From IMG/VR virus record IMGVR_UViG_3300028287_000028, positions 1 to 25,010 of that record: DNA of 25,010 nucleotides. One strand, written 5' to 3'. The number at the start of each line of letters is the position of its first letter. Position 1 is the first letter of the stretch. Positions 13,309-20,531 of this stretch are shown piece after piece. This stretch comes from a virus. A model generated the notes under the pieces. The model searched no databases and was not told the DNA's origin. It saw only the letters and a program-made list of their open reading frames with translations. A program made the translations under genes and the position numbers.

Positions 13309-13769
13309 TGAATCTTAAGCAATTTAAATTGACCAACGGCGAAGAAATTCTTTGTGAAGTTGTGGAATGGCCTGACGAGACTCACAGCGAGATACTGGTC
13401 AGGAACGTTATTCAGATTGTCACGAAAGAAATATCGATTGAAGCAGATCCTGGATACGGAAGATACTATATTCTCCGACCTTGGATGATGTATGTCGATG
13501 GATACAAAGAAATTGTTATGATCAGTCCAACTAGTGTGGCAGGATCCGCTGGGGTGGTAGATACTGATACATCCGAACAATACCATTATGGTGTTTCGAA
13601 GATGCAGGATCTACATAACATTAGAATACAGGCATCAGCTGAAAGAGAAAGTGCCTTGTTATCGGATTTATTAAGCACTATAGTGCCATCGGGTAGCACA
13701 AAGACTCTAACTGATTCAGCAGGGACTAATGTGATTGACTTCCCTAGTGGTTCAGATAAGGTGCACTAG
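13308..13769 (+). CDS. Sm-like (Hfq-like) small protein (153 aa)
   Basis: Start ATG 13308 overlaps the uvsW stop (TAATG). The N-terminal 45 residues, with KQFKLTNGEEILCEVVEW followed by SEILVRNVIQIV, have the shape of an LSm/Hfq fold (a helix-poor Sm1 with the conserved 'LxNGExIxxxV' strand pair and an 'LxNxxxI' continuation), and continue through YYILRPWMMYVDGYKEIVMI. Proteins of this kind are seen in T4-like marine phages near uvsW as far as I recall. The C-terminal ~60 residues are polar and probably disordered. Possible role: RNA binding. The Sm assignment is inference from pattern, and ring formation is untested. Confidence 0.6.
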   Translation: MNLKQFKLTNGEEILCEVVEWPDETHSEILVRNVIQIVTKEISIEADPGYGRYYILRPWMMYVDGYKEIVMISPTSVAGSAGVVDTDTSEQYHYGVSKMQDLHNIRIQASAERESALLSDLLSTIVPSGSTKTLTDSAGTNVIDFPSGSDKVH

Positions 13770-13808
13770 TAATCCTAGCATTCATCTTCACTGTCAAACT
13801 ATGTTTTT

Positions 13809-13837
13809 ATTATACCAGTTTTGTATCAACAATTCAA
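13809..13837 (-). promoter_or_regulatory. Leftward TTGAAT-N17-TATAAT promoter
   Basis: On the minus strand TTGAAT (13837-13832), exactly 17 bases, then TATAAT (13814-13809). This is identical in both boxes and spacing to the rightward promoters at 14521 and 22392. It points away from gene 55, into the antisense of the Sm-like gene and uvsW; the start should be near 13802. Confidence 0.7.
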
Positions 13838-13852
13838 GTTTACACGGTTACT

Positions 13853-13884
13853 ACGCTCGCGCAGAGCGTTGGGGTTTTTATTTT
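13853..13884 (+). terminator. Possible terminator or attenuator before gene 55
   Basis: A 6-bp stem ACGCTC / GAGCGT with a five-base loop GCGCA is followed by TGGGG and then a T-rich run (TTTTTATTTT). The five bases between stem and T-run weaken it as a terminator. It lies 17 bases ahead of the gene 55 ATG, so it could act as a leader attenuator. Confidence 0.4.
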
Positions 13885-13901
13885 ATAGAAAAGGAATTAT
13901 T

Positions 13902-14516
13902 ATGATCATAGATATGGAAAAAGAAAAGAAATTGAAACCGAGGGAACGCGCTCATTATGTAAACAACGCTCTATTTTCTGCTGCAGTAGTAGAGTACGTT
14001 ATTGCATGTAAAGAGTCAGAAGAAAAGCAAGAACCTTACCCTATAGTAACAAACTATATCGCCGAGTGTTTTCTAAAGATTAACGAAGGTTTATCTCACA
14101 AAGCAAACTTCGGTCGCTACACTTATCGTGAAGAGATGATGATGGATGGTGTCGAGGATTGCTTGAAGCGTATCAAGAATTTCAAAATTGAAACTAAGAC
14201 ACGCACAGGTAAACCTAATGCATTTTCTTACTTCACTCAGATAGCGTGGTTCGCCTTTCTTCGCAGAATTGCCAAGGAAAAGAAGCAACAGGCAATAAAA
14301 GTCAAGTACATGAATGAGACTGGTTTAGATAATCTTATTCAGGAAGAGCTCGATGCTAATCCTGCCGCGCGCGCGACCCACGCATTCGTCGAGGAACTTC
14401 GCCAGCGTATCGACTTCATTAAAGATAAGGATAAGGACATCAAGGACTACTCCAAGAAAGAAACGAAGAAAAGACGTGCCGTTCATGCAGACTCGGATTT
14501 ATCTTCTTTCCTATAG
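13902..14516 (+). CDS. 55: Late sigma factor gp55
   Basis: gp55 recruits host RNA polymerase to TATAAATA late promoters. ATG 13902 is chosen because AAGGA lies six bases before it; an upstream in-frame ATG at 13821 would add 27 unsupported residues. The 204-residue product shows NEGLSHKANFGRYTYREEMM, the sigma region-2-like DGVEDCLKRIKNF, and NAFSYFTQIAWFAFLRRIAKEKKQ, matching the T4 gp55 block ([21 protein letters not shown]). The C-terminus DSDLSSFL corresponds to the T4 clamp-binding SLDFL, through which gp45 activates transcription. It precedes 47 and 46 as in marine T4-like phages. TATAAATA sites found elsewhere in this window fit its presence. Confidence 0.92.
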   Translation: MIIDMEKEKKLKPRERAHYVNNALFSAAVVEYVIACKESEEKQEPYPIVTNYIAECFLKINEGLSHKANFGRYTYREEMMMDGVEDCLKRIKNFKIETKTRTGKPNAFSYFTQIAWFAFLRRIAKEKKQQAIKVKYMNETGLDNLIQEELDANPAARATHAFVEELRQRIDFIKDKDKDIKDYSKKETKKRRAVHADSDLSSFL

Positions 14517-14520
14517 TGAC

Positions 14521-14549
14521 TTGAATTTACATTAGAAAAGCAGTATAAT
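14521..14549 (+). promoter_or_regulatory. TTGAAT-N17-TATAAT promoter for 47-46
   Basis: TTGAAT (14521-14526), 17 bases, TATAAT (14544-14549). It begins five bases after the gene 55 stop and 37 bases before the gene 47 start. Both boxes are identical to those of the promoters at 22392 and, leftward, 13837. Confidence 0.75.
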
Positions 14550-14585
14550 GAATACTACCGCACGATAAATCATGAGAACAGTGAA

Positions 14586-15650
14586 TTGAAGTTAGCAATA
14601 ATATCAGATACTCACGCTGGAATTAGAAACAGTTCGGATGTCTTTATTGAATACCAACGTAGATTCTATGAGGACATATTCTTCCCCTATCTACTAGAAC
14701 ACGGTATCAATAAGATACTACACTTAGGTGACTACTACGAGAACAGGACATCGATCAATTTCAAGGCGTTGAATGCGAACCGTGAAATGTTTCTGGATAA
14801 ACTCCGCGAGTATGGTATACACATGGACATCATACCCGGAAACCACGACACATTTTACAAAAATTCTAGCAAACTCAACGCTCTAAAAGAACTACTCGGT
14901 CACTACATGAACGAGGTGCGGATCTTTGAACAACCCGCAGTAGAACAGTATGGCGAACTCAAGATCGGCATTATTCCATGGATCAATGCAGAGAACGAAG
15001 AAGCGATTCGACTCTTCATTAGTACATGTAAGGCAGACGTGATAGGTGCACATCTGGAACTCGCTGGGTTTGAAATGCAAATAGGCGTCGTCGCTCCCCA
15101 TGGTATGGACCATAGTATTTTCTCTCGTTTTGAAATGGTATTATCAGGTCATTATCATACTAAGTCGCAGCAGGATAACATCCACTATCTAGGTAGTCAG
15201 ATGGAATTCTTCTGGAGCGACTGCAACGATCCGAAGTACTTTCACATTCTCGATACAGAGACTCGGGAGTTAACTCCTGTACAAAATCCTATCACCATGT
15301 ATGAGAAGATCTTGTATGATGATAGTGTAAGCACATCATACGCGACTGTCAACGTACAGCATCTAGATGGTAAGTTCGTTAAACTTATTGTTATAAACAA
15401 ATCAAAACCTAAAGAGTTTGAGAAGTTCGTTGATAGAATACATGCCAGAAAACATCATGGTTTACAGATCGTCGAGAATTTCTCTGACTTCGTAGGAACT
15501 AACGTCGAAGACGATAAGGTGTCCGTCGAAGATACCGAGAGTTTACTCTACACATATATTGATGCGACAGATACAGAACTCGATAAATCTAGAATTAAAA
15601 CTTTGATTCGTAGTCTTATGGTGGAAGCACAGTCCACTGAAATTGAATAG
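14586..15650 (+). CDS. 47: Recombination endonuclease subunit gp47 (Mre11-like)
   Basis: Metallophosphoesterase of the Mre11/SbcD type (354 aa; T4 339 aa) that works with gp46 to resect DNA ends. Metal ligands are visible: D8-T-H10 in SDTHAG, D49 in HLGDYYENR, N86-H87-D88 in PGNHD, H156 in GAHLE and G188-H189-Y-H191 in SGHYHT. The start is TTG: no ATG or GTG is in frame upstream, and MKLAIISDTH is the conserved N-terminus. The ribosome site is weak. The gene ends with TAG, and the next frame (gene 46) continues in the same phase, as described under findings. The order 47-46 follows T4. Confidence 0.95.
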   Translation: MKLAIISDTHAGIRNSSDVFIEYQRRFYEDIFFPYLLEHGINKILHLGDYYENRTSINFKALNANREMFLDKLREYGIHMDIIPGNHDTFYKNSSKLNALKELLGHYMNEVRIFEQPAVEQYGELKIGIIPWINAENEEAIRLFISTCKADVIGAHLELAGFEMQIGVVAPHGMDHSIFSRFEMVLSGHYHTKSQQDNIHYLGSQMEFFWSDCNDPKYFHILDTETRELTPVQNPITMYEKILYDDSVSTSYATVNVQHLDGKFVKLIVINKSKPKEFEKFVDRIHARKHHGLQIVENFSDFVGTNVEDDKVSVEDTESLLYTYIDATDTELDKSRIKTLIRSLMVEAQSTEIE

Positions 15651-15662
15651 GAGACACCCGTC

Positions 15663-17372
15663 TTAGTTTTAGAACGAATAAAATACCGAAACTTCCTTTC
15701 CACTGGGAATAACTTCACCGAGATTGATTTCTGTAAAGAGAAGACAACACTCATCGTGGGCACAAACGGATCAGGTAAATCATCACTGGTAGATGCGTTG
15801 TCATATGCCTTGTTCGGTAAGGCACATAGGAACATCACCAAAGTTCAACTTATCAATTCCATAAATGCCAAAGATATGGTTGTTGAAGTGGAATTCAATG
15901 TTGCTAATAGTGCGTATCGAGTTGTCAGAGGTCAGAAACCAACCATATTCGAAATCTGGAAAGATGGCGTACTTCTGAATCAGGATTCACACGTCAAGAA
16001 GTACCAGAAGATCCTTGAACAGAATATCATTAAGCATAACCACAAGTCCTTTCACCAAGTGGAGGTACTAGGTTCGTCGTCGTTCGTTCCCTTTATGCAA
16101 CTACCTACGAATCAGAGACGTGAGGTGATTGAAGATCTGCTTGATATTAATATATTCTCACGAATGAATACTCTACTTAAAGAAAGAAACTCGGTTCTGA
16201 AAGAAGAGATGATCAACAACAAACATAATCTTGAACTTGTGAACACTAAATCCGAGTCACAGACTAGACATATTAAGGAGATCGAAAAGATCACCGACGG
16301 TGTCATCGCCAGTAAAAGAACTGAGATTGAAGAACTACTCGCCGAAGTGATTAGTTCTCAAGCATCCATAGACGGTATAGATGTCACTGGTCTAGAAGAT
16401 ATGAGAACCCGCAGTGATAGTTTTGATGAACAGATTAGTAAGATTCGATCCTACGGTGCTGTGTTCGATAAGAAGCATGCTGAACTTCATAAAGAAATAA
16501 ATTTCTATACTGATAACGATGTGTGTCCTACATGTACACAATGTATCGATGATGATTTCAAGGAAGTGAAGTCGAACACAGCGGCATCTGAACTAGTGAA
16601 AATCGCGGATGGCCAGAAAAAGGCAAAGTTTTATCAGGCTGACTTATCAGATAAGGCGACACACCTGAAGAAGTTAATCGACGCGGAACTCGGTAAGATT
16701 TCTAAGATTGAACACCATCAGTCGAATATTAACACCGCTCAACGTAGAATAACTACGGTTGAATCAGAACTGCAAACATTGGTTCAGAACAACGCGAATC
16801 TTGACGCCGCACACGCGAGTCTGGCCGCACTCCAGATCGAGATCAACAACCATATTGATACTAAACTGAAACTAGCGGACCAGCGTGAATATAATCTAGT
16901 CGCTGCTGAGTTACTTAAAGATACAGGTTTCAAAACCAAGATCATCAAGCAGTATCTTCCGGTGATTAATAAATTTGTTAACAGTTATCTCCAAGTGTTG
17001 GATTTCTATGTTCGGTTCGATCTAGATGAGTCATTCAAGGAGACGATTCGTTCACGGCATAGAGATTCGTTCTCATATGATTCATTTAGTGAAGGTGAGA
17101 AACAGAGGATCGATTTGGCATTGTTGTTTACGTGGCGACAGATTGCCAAGATGAAGAATAGTGTTTCCACTAATCTACTGATCCTGGATGAGACTTTTGA
17201 TTCCTCGTTGGACGATGAAGGAGTTGAGAATCTGATTAAGATCCTGGATACCATTAACGAGCATACAAACGTTATTGTTATCTCCCACAACCCAGAAGCG
17301 ATGCAAGATCACTTTGACAGGACGTTGACGTTCTCGAAAAGTAATAACTTCTCTACGTACAACGAGGCATAA
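15663..17372 (+). CDS. 46: Recombination ATPase subunit gp46 (Rad50-like), non-canonical start
   Basis: Rad50/SbcC-type SMC ATPase, partner of gp47. From the assumed start at TTA 15663 it is 569 aa (T4 560). N-terminal VLERIKYRNFLSTGNNF, Walker A GTNGSGKS (33-40), the zinc-hook pair CPTC (C288, C291), ABC signature FSEGEKQRIDLALLFTWR, and Walker B LLILDETFDSSLD are all present. No ATG, GTG or TTG occurs in frame between the gp47 TAG (15648-15650) and a GTG at 15756 that lies inside Walker A and cannot be the start. AGGAG (15649-15653) points to GTC 15660 or TTA 15663; TTA aligns with the Met of relatives. Confidence 0.93.
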   Translation, partial: LVLERIKYRNFLSTGNNFTEIDFCKEKTTLIVGTNGSGKSSLVDALSYALFGKAHRNITKVQLINSINAKDMVVEVEFNVANSAYRVVRGQKPTIFEIWKDGVLLNQDSHVKKYQKILEQNIIKHNHKSFHQVEVLGSSSFVPFMQLPTNQRREVIEDLLDINIFSRMNTLLKERNSVLKEEMINNKHNLELVNTKSESQTRHIKEIEKITDGVIASKRTEIEELLAEVISSQASIDGIDVTGLEDMRTRSDSFDEQISKIRSYGAVFDKKHAELHKEINFYTDNDVCPTCTQCIDDDFKEVKSNTAASELVKIADGQKKAKFYQADLSDKATHLKKLIDAELGKISKIEHHQSNINTAQRRITTVESELQTLVQNNANLDAAHASLAALQIEINNHIDTKLKLADQREYNLVAAELLKDTGFKTKIIKQYLPVINKFVNSYLQVLDFYVRFDLDESFKETIRSRHRDSFSYDSFSEGEKQRIDLALLFTWRQIAKMKNSVSTNLLILDETFDSSLDDEGVENLIKILDTINEHTNVIVISHNPEAMQDHFDRTLTFSKSNNFSTYNEA

Positions 17373-17373
17373 G

Positions 17374-17634
17374 ATGACCGAAGAAAAACTTGAAACTGAT
17401 GTACCTAATGTGATAGAATTACAGTTGTCAGATATGATTGATATGGTGAACATAATCGATCTATGTTCTCAACGTGGCGCATTTCAAGGCGAAGAAATGG
17501 AAATCGTCGGCAAACTTAGAAACAAGATAAAGCAGTTCGTTTCTGTTTATGATCCACCTGAAGACCTTTTTGTATCTGGCGATAGCGAGACACTTGATGA
17601 ACCAACCAATGAAATCAATGAGGAAAATATATAA
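17374..17634 (+). CDS. Small acidic helical protein, paralogue 1 (86 aa)
   Basis: An 86-residue acidic protein with a helical core MVNIIDLCSQRGAFQGEEME and IVGKLRNKIKQFVSVY, flanked by polar tails. The 'IDxxxxRGxFxGEExxxxGxLR' core also occurs in the small gene on the other side of clamp gene 45 (18312). Small proteins with an RGxF..xE helical hairpin appear widely in large phages without an assigned function. In T4 rpbA (129 aa) lies between 46 and 45; this protein is shorter and shows no evident match, so I do not assign RpbA. The ATG is one base after the 46 stop, and the gene 45 ATG overlaps its stop. Confidence 0.75.
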   Translation: MTEEKLETDVPNVIELQLSDMIDMVNIIDLCSQRGAFQGEEMEIVGKLRNKIKQFVSVYDPPEDLFVSGDSETLDEPTNEINEENI

Positions 17635-18308
17635 TGAACCTATCTGAAGACACTCTTCATTTCCTGAAGAACTTTGCTTCGATCAATCCAAATATTGTTG
17701 TCGAGAGCGGACATACTATTAAGACGATTGCGGAATCTAAGACTGTACTTGCCGCCGCGCAGGTAGAGGAAGAATTTCCCGTCGACTTCGGTATCTATGA
17801 TCTGAACGAATTCCTCAGCGTATTGTCTTTGGTCGATAATCCCAATCTGAAGTTTGAAAATAAGAGCGTCGTCATTGCTGATGGATCTGGTCGTGCGCGA
17901 ACCAAGTATCATTATGCTGAATCGGCGATCTTGACGACACCTACCAAAGACATTGTCATGCCAGAAGCAGACGTAACTTTTGTCCTCGATAAGGAAACGC
18001 TGAACTCAGTTCGAAAGGCGGCTTCTGTTTTAGGACACGACACGCTGTTTGTATCTGTTATAGATAATACTCTATCACTATCAGTCGTCGACGCTGCAGA
18101 CCCAACGTCTAACGTATACACGATTGATGTTGATGGTGAATTTACGGAATCGAATTTTAAATTCATATTCGATATTCGTAATCTTAGAATGATTGATGGA
18201 GACTATACGGTCAATATCTCATCAAAACTTATTTCACATTTTGTGAATACCAATGCCAGTATCGAATACTGGTGTGCTCTCGAAAAAAATAGTTCATACG
18301 GAGAATAG
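17634..18308 (+). CDS. 45: Sliding clamp gp45
   Basis: The trimeric DNA clamp tethers polymerase gp43 to DNA and also activates late transcription through gp55. The product has 224 aa (T4 228 aa), with N-terminal MNLSEDTLHFLKNFASINPN, DFGIYDLNEFLSVLSLVDNP and the C-terminal FIFDIRNLRMIDGDYTVNIS followed by a final strand ending WCALEKNSSY. The two-domain clamp pattern is clear and the length fits. The start ATG overlaps the preceding TAA (TAATG), with GAGGAAA as ribosome site. Neighbours 46, 44 and 62 fit. Confidence 0.93.
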   Translation: MNLSEDTLHFLKNFASINPNIVVESGHTIKTIAESKTVLAAAQVEEEFPVDFGIYDLNEFLSVLSLVDNPNLKFENKSVVIADGSGRARTKYHYAESAILTTPTKDIVMPEADVTFVLDKETLNSVRKAASVLGHDTLFVSVIDNTLSLSVVDAADPTSNVYTIDVDGEFTESNFKFIFDIRNLRMIDGDYTVNISSKLISHFVNTNASIEYWCALEKNSSYGE

Positions 18309-18311
18309 ATT

Positions 18312-18545
18312 ATGACTAATAAGAAAGTTGAACAACCCACAGTAAGCGAAAACTATGAACAAATCGTAGAACTTTCGAACCGTTGTACTCGCAGCATTGT
18401 TGCGGTAATTGATACCATCGCCTCTCGTGGTGGATTTCGTGGCGAAGAACTCGCGACCATTGGTCAACTTCGAGATCAGGGGATCTCGTTGATCCAATTG
18501 ATTGAAGAAGAACAAGGCCTATCCGCGCAGGACGCATCTGAGTAA
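18312..18545 (+). CDS. Small helical protein, paralogue 2 (77 aa)
   Basis: A 77-residue protein, MTNKKVEQPTVSENYEQIVE..., whose core, VIDTIASRGGFRGEELATIG followed by QLRDQGISLIQLIEEEQ, mirrors that of the small gene at 17374 (VNIIDLCSQRGAFQGEEMEIVGKLRNKI). The two genes flank clamp gene 45 and are likely paralogues from an old duplication. The predicted structure is a two-helix hairpin. The function is unknown; location suggests a link to the clamp or replisome, which is inference only. Confidence 0.75.
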   Translation: MTNKKVEQPTVSENYEQIVELSNRCTRSIVAVIDTIASRGGFRGEELATIGQLRDQGISLIQLIEEEQGLSAQDASE

Positions 18546-18549
18546 AAAG

Positions 18550-18579
18550 TTGTATCTCTGTTTTGAACCTTTATATTAT
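18550..18579 (+). promoter_or_regulatory. Possible weak promoter before gene 44
   Basis: TTGTAT (18550-18555), an 18-base spacer and TATTAT (18574-18579) in the 48-base gap before gene 44. The boxes are imperfect and the spacer is one base long, so this is tentative. Confidence 0.35.
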
Positions 18580-18593
18580 GATTAGGAGTAACA

Positions 18594-19529
18594 ATGTCCA
18601 AAGACTTTATATGGTCTGAGAAACACAGACCTCGAAAGATATCAGAAACGATTCTTCCCGTCGACCTCAAGGAGACGTTCCAGCAGATGGTTACGTCTGG
18701 TGAAGTGCAGAATATGTTGTTCAGCGGCAGTGCAGGATTAGGTAAGACCACTGTCGCCAGAGCAATATGTGATGAACTCGAACTAGACTACATCATCATC
18801 AATGCTTCGGAAGAAGGTAACATCGATACACTTCGAGGTAAGATCAGGAAGTTCGCTTCCTCGATTGCTCTGACTGGTGGTTATAAGGTTGTCATACTTG
18901 ATGAGTCAGATTATCTGAATGCACAGTCCACGCAACCCGCACTTCGCGGGTTCATTCAGGACTTTTCAGATAACTGCCGATTCATTCTAACCTGCAACTT
19001 CAAGAACAGAATTATTGAACCATTACACTCACGGTGTGGCGTGTATGAATTCAATACGACCAAGAAGGATCTTCAAGATCTTTGTGGTCAGTTCTTCAAT
19101 CGCTCGATGGAAATCCTTGATAGTGAGGGAGTCAGTTATCAGAAAGATCAACTGGCAGAACTCATCATGAAGTATGCTCCTGATTGGCGAAGAGTTCTAA
19201 ACGAATGTCAACGCAATTCTATTGACGGTGTTCTAAAACTCAATTCTATGTCTGGGTCTATCTCAGACTATGATGTGCTGTTCGATCATATCAAAGCAAA
19301 GGACTTTAAGAAAGTTCGCGCTTGGGTCGTGAACAACATCGACGTTGATGCCGCCGCAATCTTTCGGGCGATATATGACCGAATGTTTGACCGTGTCGAT
19401 GCCAAGTCGATACCACACCTGGTGCTGATTCTTGCTGACTATCAGTATAAGAATGCATTCGTTGCGGATCATGAGTTGAACGTGGTAGCATGCTTGACTG
19501 AAATTATGGCGACCGTGGAAATGAAGTGA
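18594..19529 (+). CDS. 44: Clamp loader ATPase subunit gp44
   Basis: AAA+ ATPase that with gp62 opens and loads the gp45 clamp (311 aa; T4 319 aa). Motifs: WSEKHRPRKISE (RFC box), Walker A GSAGLGKTT (45-53), Walker B VVILDESDYL (99-108, D103-E104), sensor-1 RFILTCNFKNRIIEPL, and SRC at 146-148 with the arginine finger R147. The C-terminal collar domain follows. ATG 18594 has TAGGAG seven bases upstream. In T4 and most relatives 62 follows 44 directly; here a membrane protein gene lies between. Confidence 0.95.
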   Translation: MSKDFIWSEKHRPRKISETILPVDLKETFQQMVTSGEVQNMLFSGSAGLGKTTVARAICDELELDYIIINASEEGNIDTLRGKIRKFASSIALTGGYKVVILDESDYLNAQSTQPALRGFIQDFSDNCRFILTCNFKNRIIEPLHSRCGVYEFNTTKKDLQDLCGQFFNRSMEILDSEGVSYQKDQLAELIMKYAPDWRRVLNECQRNSIDGVLKLNSMSGSISDYDVLFDHIKAKDFKKVRAWVVNNIDVDAAAIFRAIYDRMFDRVDAKSIPHLVLILADYQYKNAFVADHELNVVACLTEIMATVEMK

Positions 19530-19541
19530 TTCTGGCGTAGT

Positions 19542-19549
19542 TATAAATA
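19542..19549 (+). promoter_or_regulatory. T4-type late promoter inside the replication block
   Basis: An exact TATAAATA, four bases before the ATG at 19554. It lies in the 24-base gap between 44 and the membrane gene. The start site would fall on or inside the start codon, so the transcript would be leaderless. It would also give late transcription of 62 and regA. Confidence 0.75.
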
Positions 19550-19553
19550 CTAC

Positions 19554-20528
19554 ATGACTCATATAATCGCGTTCATTACATCTATAGGTCTAGCGACCAT
19601 TGCTGCATTTTTCTCCATTGTGGGATTGTCTGCTATCTTCCAAGGCGCTATGGTACCGGTTATCATAATGGCATCTGCCTTGGAAGTAGGCAAACTAGTC
19701 TCGGCAGTATATCTACATAACTACTGGGATAAATTAACGTACCTGATCAGACTTTACTTATTCACCGCAGTCATAGTCCTAATGCTCATCACGAGTCTTG
19801 GGATTTTTGGTTTTCTCTCACGCGCACACATCGAGCAGAATGCTCCTGTGGGTAACAACGTTCTAAAGATTGAACGACTGGAACAACGCGTCTCCCGTGC
19901 ACGTGCGAAGATAACCGACGCAGAGGAAGTGGTATCACAACTGGACGGATCCCTCCAGACATTAATCGAGTACGACAAGATTAGTGGCGACGATGGTTAT
20001 CGTGCAGTCCGTGAACAACAACTCCCGCAACGGGGTGCGTTAACTGAAACGATAGAGTCTGCCCAGACAAAGATAGACGATTATGAGGACAAGAAACTAG
20101 AACTCAACCAGCAGTTGCAGGCACTAGAACTAGAGGTTGGACCAATTAAATACTTTGCTGCCTTGATTTATGATGATCCATCGAGTAGAATAGAAGAAGC
20201 GGTGAGAATAGTTATTCTACTGCTTGTTTTTGTATTCGATCCATTAGCGGTGGTATTGTTGATTAGTAGTACCAGTTTCTTGGGTCACAAAGAACCGAAG
20301 AATGTGAAGACAGAACAGATTCACATCGTCGACGACATTGCGCAGAATGAACAACTGCGGACAGAACAGATACCTATACCACCGGCGCATAAGACGCATC
20401 GAGAACCTAGACCAAAGTGGTTATCTGGTGCGACAGCCACTACCAAAGGATGGATTGACGAGAGGGGAAACCTTCTCAAGTCAATGAAGATGACTCAGCA
20501 ACAGGTAGACAAATATAACAGAGACTAG
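19554..20528 (+). CDS. Four-span membrane protein with coiled coil (324 aa)
   Basis: Membrane segments are at about residues 4-29, 33-54, 66-88 and 217-241 (VRIVILLLVFVFDPLAVVLL). Between the third and fourth lies a long coiled coil (about 104-195: LKIERLEQRVSRARAKITDA; TKIDDYEDKKLELNQQLQAL), and a polar C-terminal tail ends in TKGWIDERGNLLKSMK and a short helix. The plan, including 'GPIKYFAALIYDD ... AVRIVILLLVFVFDPLAV', recalls a conserved membrane protein of marine phages, of no known role. It could be a late-phase membrane, lysis-timing or superinfection factor. It has no Shine-Dalgarno site and follows a late promoter directly, unlike its replication neighbours. Confidence 0.75.
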   Translation: MTHIIAFITSIGLATIAAFFSIVGLSAIFQGAMVPVIIMASALEVGKLVSAVYLHNYWDKLTYLIRLYLFTAVIVLMLITSLGIFGFLSRAHIEQNAPVGNNVLKIERLEQRVSRARAKITDAEEVVSQLDGSLQTLIEYDKISGDDGYRAVREQQLPQRGALTETIESAQTKIDDYEDKKLELNQQLQALELEVGPIKYFAALIYDDPSSRIEEAVRIVILLLVFVFDPLAVVLLISSTSFLGHKEPKNVKTEQIHIVDDIAQNEQLRTEQIPIPPAHKTHREPRPKWLSGATATTKGWIDERGNLLKSMKMTQQQVDKYNRD

Positions 20529-20531
20529 ATT

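Noticed and set aside
13821-13901. Upstream ATG extension of gene 55
   Set aside because: The extra 27 residues cover the hairpin and T-run and lack a ribosome site; AAGGA before ATG 13902 is a much better start.
13795-13901. Possible tRNA in the gap before gene 55
   Set aside because: No cloverleaf arms or TTC-type loop could be traced; only a single hairpin is present.
5435-15650. Reassignment of TAG in this phage
   Set aside because: Several genes, including capsid 23, end properly at TAG and run quickly into another stop, so general TAG recoding is not supported; only local readthrough at gene 47 remains possible.
15756-15758. GTG as the start of gene 46
   Set aside because: It lies at the first residue before Walker A; it would remove the conserved N-terminal strands and break the ATP site.
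17374-17634. RpbA in the 46-45 gap
   Set aside because: The position fits T4 rpbA, but the protein is 86 aa rather than 129 and is instead paralogous to the gene after 45.
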